The notes under the pieces were generated by a model, which saw only the letters and a program-made list of their open reading frames with translations, was not told the DNA's origin and made no database searches. Below are positions 56,700 through 64,000 of a DNA stretch of 64,000 nucleotides, piece by piece. Origin of the DNA: Siphonodentalium dalli (taxonomy: Eukaryota > Mollusca > Scaphopoda > Gadilida > Siphonodentaliidae); the NCBI GenBank assembly GCA_032622095.1, contig CP136065.1, positions 37,048,732 to 37,112,731 on the forward strand, written 5' to 3'. The translations under genes were made by a program, and so were the position numbers. How positions within the stretch are numbered: the stretch's first letter is position 1; each line of letters starts with the position of its first letter.

Positions 56700-57440
56700 A
56701 AATAAAATGTGTTGTTGTTGTTGTAATGTGGGGTCAGGAAGCCCGAACACGTCTTTAATCACTTAAGTTATGTCCCTGGGCTCAATGTTCAGCAAACTCG
56801 TTTTGTTGGTTCCCATTATGATCAATTTGAAATTTGGTAAAGTTCTTAACAAAAATATGTAATATTTGGACCAAAAACGTGTTTGGGGGAGGGGTAGCTA
56901 AAATCCGTTATTTCGCAAACCGTTCTAAATTTCTGTTAACTTCTTTCAACGTATGCTTGTCAGATAACTGCTACACCATATGGAATAAATATTTTGGCAT
57001 TATAGCTGTACTCATTTGAACGATAATGTTTGAAATATAATATTTTTGTGAAAAAGAGCGATTTTTCAGCAAAAAATAAATGTTTCGGCTCCAAATGGCA
57101 GGAAAATCTAAATTAACCAATACTTTTTGCATACCAGGTAGAGATATGATATCATATAGTAATTTTAACCCCAACACTATTGGCAAATAAGTTATGACAT
57201 AGCCACAGGGCTCGCTTTACCAAAATCGTAAATTTCTGGAAAAAGTCACTGTTGGTATCGTTTATCGTCGATTTGACAATAGCCACCACCAATTCCGTTA
57301 TTTTTCACTATCAATTTCGTCAACAGTATACATTTCTCCTTCCAAAAAAGATGGTTTCAACTTGTTCTACCGTGGGTATGGGTATCTCGAAAACTAGAGC
57401 TCTTTTTCAATTTGGCCGCTGCACTAATAAAACATAATAC
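56700..57440 (-). repeat. Right inverted arm
   Basis: Reverse complement of 49970-50690 (see there). It begins about 290 bp after the last recognisable transposase codons, so the relic sits at the end of the enclosed region. Confidence 0.8.
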
Positions 57441-57769
57441 TGACATAACGTGATGATTATAGACGAAATACCTTTTTTTGTTTTTTTTTGAAGAAATTTT
57501 GTTGACTAAATAACGGAGATACTATATATTCAGAACTGAAACAAAAAGTCAAAAAAAACAGATGAGAGTTTTCTTTAAAAACGTGTTTTCGAACAAGTGA
57601 TTTAAATAGTTTTTTCGAAGTCATTTTACCGTATAAAGTTCAACATCTCAGAACTACATCGAGTGTTATTATGTTTGAAATCGAATCAAATTCAAAGCTT
57701 CGCAGCGTCCTAGTAGGACATCATACAATGCACCCAGGGATGTGGCTAGAGGGTCTCCGCTGGGGGATG
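57441..57769. other. No recognisable feature
   Basis: T- and A-rich runs near 57470-57490 and 57540-57560; nothing else. Confidence 0.5.
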
Positions 57770-57930
57770 TCCACCTTGGGAATTTCCAACTGCACCCACC
57801 CCCGCCTTAAGTCGCAATCACACCAACACAACTTTTTGCATAATTCCATTTGCACCCCCCCCCCCCCCTTGAGTCGGAATCGTACCAACACCACTTTTTG
57901 CATATTTCCATTTGCACCCCGCCCCCTTGT
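57770..57930 (+). repeat. About 70-bp tandem repeat with poly-C
   Basis: TTTCCAAYTGCACCC / TTCCATTTGCACCCC, followed by GAGTCGGAATCGTACCAACA and CCACTTTTTGCAT, recurs about 2.3 times with a C-run of variable length (57857-57868). Confidence 0.7.
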
Positions 57931-58079
57931 ACCTCATGCTCAGGCCTAATTTCCTATATATTCATAAGCCATGCTTCTATTTTCCCAGTATGAGAACGTT
58001 AAGATATTTTAACCTGAAAATTGCCCCAAAAAAAACAACTAGTGATCTAATTCCAGACAAATGCACACAGCTACCGACA

Positions 58080-58720
58080 ACAGACCAGGAAACACCGGGC
58101 CGACCATGGTTGTTCGGCCCGGTGTGAGAAAATTTTGAAAACTATACAAGAAAATCGCAAATCCTAGCATCAAGACTGGCATCAACTGAAGCTTTCCTAG
58201 TGTTGGAAATTTCAAACCTCATACTCACCCTCAGGTTGGAAAATTCTTCAACTGATGACCATTTATGTCTACACGTTTGACCAAATGTAGTAAAATATTG
58301 TTTTGCTAAACTAATTAGCAGTTTTGTATTGGCCATGTGAATGGGGCAATGACACACCGGGCCGACCATGGTTCGGCCCGGTGTGCGAAAATTTTGAAAT
58401 CTGAACAAGAAAATCGCAAAATCCTAACATCTAGACTAGCCTCAAGCCTTCCTACTGTTCGAAATTTCAAACCCTACACCCCCACTTAGGTTGGAAATTT
58501 TCCAACTGATAACAATTCCAATGACAATGTTGACCAATTGTATGACAATATTGTTTTCTTAAATTAACTAGAAGTTTTTGACTGGCCACGGGGGAGAGAC
58601 CAGGACACAAGCTTTCCAAGTGTTGGAAATTTCCAACCTGTCACCCCCGTAAGGTTGAAAAATTTCCAACTGATGACCATTTATGTCAAAATTTTTGACC
58701 AAAAATAGGAACATATGCAA
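58080..58720 (+). repeat. About 260-bp tandem repeat carrying GC-rich perfect hairpins
   Basis: Two full units and a partial third. Units one and two open with a near-perfect stem, ACACCGGGCCGACCATGGTT ... CGGCCCGGTGTG, at 58091-58127 and 58351-58384. All units share GTTGGAAATTTC, AGGTTGGAAA and CAACTGATGACCATTTATGT-type blocks. The third unit (from about 58570) lacks the GC-rich stem. Confidence 0.85.
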
Positions 58721-59353
58721 ATATTGGTCGAAAAACAATAAATTCCCCCAATAAATTGTTTTATAATCAAACTACAAGAACATTTTCAACTTATTGTTGG
58801 TGTGAAATTTCGTTGTGGCAGGTATGAAATTTCCAACTATTGAAAATATAGCTCTCTGCTGGGGGGGGGGGGGGTGAGACACCCCCACCCCCCCTCTAGC
58901 CACATCCCTGAATGCACCTAATCCCCACAATGCATGCCAGTTTTGACTGGCACACATGTTCTGAACGTTCTTGGCATTTTACTGCCATATGCTCTTGTTT
59001 GTTCCTGGTGATTTGCATGAAAATACCGTTACGACATCCATTATCGGCAACTGGTACTCGCACACCAGGAAATTCAATTGTGATAAACAACACCTGGAAC
59101 ATGCCATCAGAGAACCAGAACCCATTTAACGATTAATGTATGCAATATGCAATATTCTCATCGCGTGCCCACGCGAGACACGTACTTATAAATGAACCAT
59201 CATAAATGTGAAATACTATTTCACGTAAACAATTTTATGTTGATATAATTAAATGCGTGGGATTGAGGCACTGTCACACAACTTACTTGGGCCTCGCTCC
59301 CGACACTATACCATTAAAGAACACATACTTACATGTACTAGAATATACACAAC
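58721..59353. other. No supported gene
   Basis: A poly-G/C stretch lies at 58861-58892 (GGGG then CCCC). The overlapping ORFs on opposite strands at 58896-59136 have no recognisable motif. Confidence 0.45.
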
Positions 59354-60055
59354 TAGCCGATGAGCCCGACGTTGTCCGGGCTATTCAAAAACCAAATTTC
59401 AAGTCGATAGCTCCACCCGTTTCCGAGATGAGCCCGACGTTATCCGGGCTATTCAAAAACCAAATTTCAAGTCGATAGCTCCACGCGTTTCCGATATCTG
59501 GTCTGCGCATGCGCGAAGCTGGCGTCGCACGGACTCGGCGACCCGATAAAATTCGTATCCGGGGCAAGATACATTCACATACCAAATTTCAAGTCGATAG
59601 CTCCACCCGTTTCCGAGATCTCGTTGCGCATGCGCGAAGCTGGCGTCGCACGGGCTCGGCGACCCGATAAAATTCGTATCCGGGGCAAGATACATTCACA
59701 TAGCAAATTTCAAGTCGATAGCTCCACCCGTTTCCGAGATCTCGTCTAACCACTCAAAAGTATTGTTCCCGTATATCTCTCTGCAGATGCTAATAACGTT
59801 AAATGGTAAACAAACGCTCTTTATAGCGATGCGTCAAAAACAAACGCTCATTAAATTATCGCTTGATTAACCACCGCAGTGCCGTTTTTTGTGACTGAGA
59901 TTGGAGAACGGTGCTCTGAGCTTCTCCAAAACGCGACGCCGACGGTGTCCGTTGGATTTTACCCTTGGATAGGAAGTTTGGTCTCGATCGGTCAACCCGT
60001 TTTCGATTCTATAAAGGACAGACAGACAAACAGAGGTCTTCAAAATATATATGAG
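59354..60055 (+). repeat. Retroelement-type repeat (GACGTTGTCCGGGC class) with internal tandem units
   Basis: GATGAGCCCGACGTTGTCCG then AAATTTCAAGTCGATAGCTC is a roughly 70-bp unit repeated twice (59354-59490). It is followed by a roughly 124-bp unit with CGCATGCGCGAAGCTGGCGT and CGACCCGATAAAATTCGTAT repeated twice (to about 59740). After an interruption (59745-59860, containing AAACGCTCTTTAT as in MITE-1), the typical 3' end GGTCTCGATCGGTCAACCCG and GGACAGACAGACAAACAG follows. Short ORFs here are translations of the repeat. Confidence 0.65.
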
Positions 60056-61214
60056 ATTGAATAATGCACGGTTCACATGTATGTTGTATAATGAACATGC
60101 GTATAGCATGGTATTGGGTACAGCACTGTACATGTGTGTATGGGACAGCACACCTGCTCATCAATAATACCGAAGCTCAGTCGTTGATGTCAAATCGATT
60201 CGTTGAAACGATGTATGTTTGAACTATTTTGAACATCCAAAATGCTTACACAATGTACATTTAGTATGGTAAATACAGATCGAGATATATATATATATAT
60301 GTATGTGTACAAAACACCGTTATACATGTACACACTTTATATACTCTGAATACAACTAACCGAAATGAACGCGAATAATAAGCTGTTATCAAGTTTCAGC
60401 ACATCAGTGAACGCCAACTATTTATTCCTACCATATCGGGAACATACTACATGTAACAAGGAATGCTGGTTTTTGCTTAATTCTGAAGAATGATATGAAT
60501 AAGTCTTCCAGTGGAATATTAAATCCACGGCAAAGTATTGTTCTATTTATCAACCTCTTTTGATCTTGGGAACAGGATCGTATAATGTAATAGAGGTCAG
60601 AATTAATGATAACAAGTTGAGGTTTCAAATGCCAAGTGCACATTATATACATTTGGCATTTAACAAATCGCTAAATTACAGTTTCAGGACACCTGAGCTG
60701 AATACGCTTGTAATTTGGGCTATTCTAATATAGTGCAATATTGGACTTTTTGTTTTGTAATACGTTCATATTTCGACCCCCAAATGCGTTGATATTTCGA
60801 CATTCAAATAGGTTCACATTGGGCTCATTATCCAGAACAGACTGGACAACCACGTATCAATGAACATAGCTGAAACAAAGTACAGTAATGCCCTAAAGTC
60901 GATTATTTAGGGCATTACTTTACCATATCAACATGCTGCTGGGACGTTATGGACCACGTCTGTATGGCTAGACATACATGCATGTAGAAAGCAACAATTT
61001 CCGCAGTTTCGATTACCATCAATCATGCGTTTTCGTCGAGTTTTTTTTTCCAGAGAGTAGTTCGAGGGGGAGCTAGCCCCAGGATTTTCGAAGGCGCCGA
61101 ATGGACCCTTCCTTAACCCCTCATGTGTATACATTTAAGTGACATATCGAAAAATAAAAAATATATAAGACATTTTACAAAATTTATTTTTCCTCCTTTT
61201 TTTATTTTGGCAGG
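60056..61214. other. No supported gene
   Basis: A minus ORF at 60428-60652 is unrecognised. A small perfect hairpin lies at 60884-60919 (listed separately). A TA run occurs at 60285-60305. Confidence 0.45.
60884..60919. repeat. Perfect 14-bp hairpin
   Basis: AGTAATGCCCTAAA and its exact complement TTTAGGGCATTACT are separated by 8 bases. Isolated, with no repeat partner found in the window. Confidence 0.85.
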
Positions 61215-61730
61215 TGGTTGGTCTTATAGTGGTGTGGTGTTGTTGCTGCTGTTGTGGGCTGTCATAGCCGGGGCACTTGCTGTCCGCGTGGCTTCTATGT
61301 TGGCTGCTATGCTATCATAGTGTGGTCCTGGAGGTGCAAATTTCAGGGACGCTTCCAATGTTAGAATCAGCTGCTAGTCTGTACAGATTGGTGTTCTTTC
61401 CGCCTGGCCACGACTTTTCTCCGGGGACACCTGCTCGATGTAGATTGGCGTCTCCGGTTTAGAGAAGGGTGGATCCATCCCCACTTGTGCCCGAGCCGCC
61501 GCTGTGGGTGATGGTGATGGTGATTCCAGCTGTACTTCAAACCGCCCAGGAGCTGGTGGTGGAATATCAGCCTCCTGCACGGGACAACGGCTGGAAGTGG
61601 CAGTCGGGTGCAGTAGACACGGCAACTTTATTCTACGGTCAATCGGAATCATTGAACGCATTATCACCCGCACCTGAAATTCCCATATCAACTATTACCT
61701 ACCACCATCAAGAATGTAATTAGGCAACAT
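61215..61730 (+). other. Candidate host exon region, strand uncertain
   Basis: A pyrimidine-rich tract (TTTTCCTCCTTTTTTATTTT) leads into GGCAG at 61210-61214, a good splice-acceptor-like sequence. After it, one plus-strand phase reads GGWSYSGVVLLLLLWAVIAG then ALAVRVASMLAAML, a plausible membrane helix, and stops at 61320. The following about 400 bp are clearly GC-richer than the surroundings and contain plus-strand ORFs in one frame interrupted by a single TAG (61277-61723). They also contain a minus-strand ORF (61374-61691) with proline/serine-rich content (IPPPAPGRFEVQLESPSPSP). The leucine/valine helix may simply be the translation of a GTT/GCT-rich tract. No homology recognised; a real gene here is possible but unproven. 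Confidence 0.22.
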
Positions 61731-62904
61731 GTGATTGACGAAGCAGACGTCGGGATTTTCGTATCTGGGAACCTACCGAGTTGTACTTAGTATGGCTGTC
61801 TGTATAGCACTAAAGACCTAGTACCGTAAATTGGGTTACCATCATGATTGCCATAGACGCGGAAACCTGGTATCAATAAACTGAGTTATATAATCATTGA
61901 ACTTTTTATTTCGACAGCACCCGCTGTAATTCAATAACAGCTGACGTATCTAGGTTATCGAGTGTGTTCTTGATTATTTCGTTTAACTCTTCGATAGCAC
62001 TGGTTGCGTTTTTAAACGAGATTTAGCTTTAATCATATACACTTTGTCGCATTCTCGGGATCTAAAATGCATAATAACTATAAATGTTGCCAATATCATT
62101 ATCAAAGTTCCTTTGGTGGTAGAGCGAGTTTTTTTTTTTACAACAATGAAATGTTTTTCAATCAGTATATTCCCTGGAAACAAAGCAATGCTGGCACCAG
62201 ATCAATATCCTAGCTTTTCAACGAATGTATTCTATAGTGTTGATATATTTTATAACCTTACGTATCATAATGAATAAAACTGATTACCAGTTGAACAACT
62301 CTCAGTACACGCTACGAGTACATGCACTACACATATCTTGGACATGCCGTGGAGTGGCGTTCACTTAATAGTCCACTGAAATACTGCAGCAGGTCCCTAC
62401 AAATAATACCCGCCGCAATGAGGCTGTCATGTATGGAGCCACAGGTCGCTTCAGGGGCTTGTTGTAAAAGCACGATGGCGATCGTCTGGAATAAGCCACA
62501 TCGATGTCACACTAAGCGAGTATATGGACAATATTTGAACAGTATGTGCAGTTCCGCAATTTGTGGTTGTCGATGACGGTGAAAATGGTGAAATACCTAG
62601 TCAGAGGTTCGAACGAGGCTATGTCAGCTATTGCGGCAGATCGCTATTGCAATAAGATAAGAAAACAGTGTACATGTATACTATATATCGATATTCCCTG
62701 GAATAATACTCTGTCATTGATGTTTTCACTGCTTCTGGTATCGAATCATTATTGTTCATGCCATACTGATATTCGTCTCAATGGACCAATTGTCTTGCCA
62801 CGAATTTATAATGTATGCATTTGGATACCAGTCGGTGTGCGGGCTTGATCTCTCAAGCATTCCAAACGAAAATAATTTATTCACAGACTGTTTTTCGTTC
62901 ATAA
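61731..62904. other. No recognisable gene
   Basis: Several overlapping short ORFs (for example 62322-62576 and 62546-62848) without motif. Nothing else was recognised. Confidence 0.45.
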
Positions 62905-63113
62905 GTATAATAATGTATAGCATTTTTAAAGCGCCTTATCCCATGAGGCCCAAAGCGCTCAATGATACAACAGATGACCGAGCTCCAGCACATTTAAACA
63001 CATATATGCATGTACACACAAACAATAACTACAATGAAATAAATCAAACAATTCATATACAAATCAGGATGAAGGCTGTGTGTATTGTATAAAACAATGC
63101 AGGAAATGTGTGC
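62905..63113 (-). mobile_element. 3' untranslated region of the non-LTR element
   Basis: Follows the stop codon of the reverse transcriptase ORF on the minus strand. It contains the paired words AAAGCGCC and AAAGCGCT around 62930-62960 (TTTTTAAAGCGCCTTATCCC ... CAAAGCGCTCAA), a motif seen in 3' regions of CR1/L2-like elements of aquatic animals. A tail was not defined. Confidence 0.5.
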
Positions 63114-64000
63114 TCAGCTTTGGTCGTCGTCGTTGCCATAGTGAAGTTTAAACAGATACGTTTTGAGTTCTGTTTTGAAAGAGTCCAAAGTAGCAAAATT
63201 CCTAAGTGTAAGCGGGAGTGAATTCCAAAGGTTTGGGCCGTAGCATTCAAAAGATCGACGACCATAATTAACAAGGTCACGTTTGGGGACAGCAAGTAAT
63301 ATTTTATCAGCTGACCTTAAGCCTGGTTTACCAGGTACATAGCATGAAAGAAGAGATTCGATATATACAGGGAGGGGCGAGAGACAGTCAAATTTCTTAC
63401 AACATAAGACAGCAATTTTATAGTCAATGCGGGCTTGAATTGGTAGCCAGTGCAGTTCTTTGAACATTGGTGTCAGGTCAGAAAATTTAGGCTTCTTAAG
63501 AATCACACGAGCAGCAATGTTCATCATACGTTGAAGTTTATCAATTTCTGTCTTTGGTAAGCCAGCCAGAAGTGGGTTACAGTAGTCAATCTTGGAAAGA
63601 ACAAATGACGAAACAAGAGTTTTAGCAGCATCGGTGGTTATGAATGGCCTGATGTGAGAAATTCTCCTTATATCCAGAAATAGACTTCTGCATAAATTGT
63701 TTATGTACACTTCCATTGACAGAGTACTGTCCAGGTGAATGCCCAGATATCTGGCACACGACGATGGCTTTATGTCGGAATCACCTATACGAATGCAGTC
63801 CAAAGGGGTGTTCTTAATTCTGTGATCAGTTCCAAATAACATTATCTCGGTTTTGTCATCATTTAAACACAGTTGGTTTGCGCCCATCCAGTTCTTCACT
63901 GCCGTTATACATTGCTGCATTTCTGAGATATTGTTTGCGAACTCTGATGGTGAGCTGGGCGTATAAATCAGTGTATCGTCTGCGTACATGTGGTATTGTA
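63114..64000 (-). CDS. Non-LTR retrotransposon reverse transcriptase, C-terminal half, open to the window edge
   Basis: The frame is open from the window end: before the nominal Met at 63989 it reads QYH, so the catalytic motif is YHMYADDT and the apparent start is internal. The catalytic YADD box is thus the first thing visible; the fingers, palm and any endonuclease domain lie beyond 64000. Downstream order is typical of CR1/L2-type pol: WMGANQLCLNDDKTEIMLFG (about residues 34-53), RYLGIHLDSTLSM, LVSSFVLSKIDYCNPLLAGL, RMMNIAARVILKKPKFSDLT, HWLPIQARIDYKI, and GRRSFECYGPNLWNSLPLTL near the end, closing FKTELKTYLFKLHYG. No frameshift over 291 codons makes it the best preserved coding sequence in the window, hence a young insertion. 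In life it copies element RNA at a nicked target. A C-terminal zinc tail is absent, as is normal for this group. Confidence 0.92.
   Translation of the reverse strand, partial: QYHMYADDTLIYTPSSPSEFANNISEMQQCITAVKNWMGANQLCLNDDKTEIMLFGTDHRIKNTPLDCIRIGDSDIKPSSCARYLGIHLDSTLSMEVYINNLCRSLFLDIRRISHIRPFITTDAAKTLVSSFVLSKIDYCNPLLAGLPKTEIDKLQRMMNIAARVILKKPKFSDLTPMFKELHWLPIQARIDYKIAVLCCKKFDCLSPLPVYIESLLSCYVPGKPGLRSADKILLAVPKRDLVNYGRRSFECYGPNLWNSLPLTLRNFATLDSFKTELKTYLFKLHYGNDDDQS

Larger units (their letters stand above)
49970..57440. mobile_element. Candidate P-superfamily foldback transposon (about 7.5 kb)
   Basis: Long inverted arms (about 49970-50690 and 56700-57440) enclose a diverged tandem array, a SINE, a LINE remnant and, next to the right arm, a P-element-type transposase relic on the plus strand. 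P-superfamily elements with very long inverted ends exist (Galileo in Drosophila), so this layout could be a decayed autonomous element. The link between arms and transposase is an inference: the arms could also belong to an unrelated foldback into which the others fell. The outer 8-bp target duplication expected for P elements could not be identified. Confidence 0.45.

Noticed and set aside
59385-59695. Minus-strand ORFs of 66 and 80 codons
   Set aside because: They are periodic translation of the 70- and 124-bp tandem units.
62600-62640. GGTTCGAAC, a possible tRNA B box
   Set aside because: It is not followed by the required CC and has no A box or cloverleaf upstream.

Overview
This 64-kb window looks like repeat-dominated, essentially gene-free nuclear DNA of a marine invertebrate. 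A mollusc or other lophotrochozoan is my best guess; this is an inference from the repeat types, not a demonstrated identity. The DNA is AT-rich. No long open reading frame, bacterial-type operon, rRNA or intact tRNA gene was found. The only long uninterrupted ORF is the C-terminal half of a non-LTR reverse transcriptase cut by the right window edge (62.9-64.0 kb). Everything else that resembles protein is broken: a P-element-superfamily transposase (54.98-56.4 kb), three other non-LTR fragments (ORF1-type zinc-knuckle protein at 37.6-39.0 kb, reverse transcriptase at 41.9-43.0 kb, C-terminal tail at 54.1-54.4 kb) and an unclassified two-part relic at 8.8-9.65 kb.

Layout. 0-7 kb: a large inverted-repeat (foldback) element whose arms carry repeated AAGATGGCGGCC-like motifs, next to a second small foldback. 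7.8-22.2 kb: several small non-autonomous DNA transposons. These include two families ending at TTAA (MITE-1, about 495 bp; MITE-2, about 390 bp with two internal hairpins), a 1,350-bp Harbinger-like element with a TTA target duplication, and A-rich arrays that look like expansions of the MITE-2 spacer. 23.8-34 kb: composite repeats of the mollusc-type 'CTTCGTCCGGGC ... AAATCGG ... ACAGACAGACA' class, a 4.3-kb inverted-repeat element, and a three-unit tandem repeat into which MITE-1 has inserted, leaving two empty paralogous sites for comparison. 34.8-44.7 kb: more foldbacks, an ORF1-only retroelement, and further MITE-2 copies. 44.76-48.47 kb: a 3.7-kb satellite of 29-bp monomers organised as an 87-bp three-monomer higher-order repeat. 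50-57.4 kb: a candidate 7.5-kb P-superfamily foldback transposon, with inverted arms of about 700 bp around a diverged tandem array, a tRNA-derived SINE, a LINE remnant and the transposase relic. 57.7-60 kb: tandem repeats, including one with GC-rich perfect hairpins. 61.2-61.7 kb: a GC-richer stretch with a good splice-acceptor-like sequence, the only weak hint of a host exon.

The most interesting points are the P-type transposase between long inverted repeats (a possible Galileo-like foldback), the higher-order satellite, and the in-window empty-site proof of TTAA targeting. All similarity calls come from reading motifs by eye; no database or alignment software was used, and boundaries are approximate unless a terminal inverted repeat fixes them.
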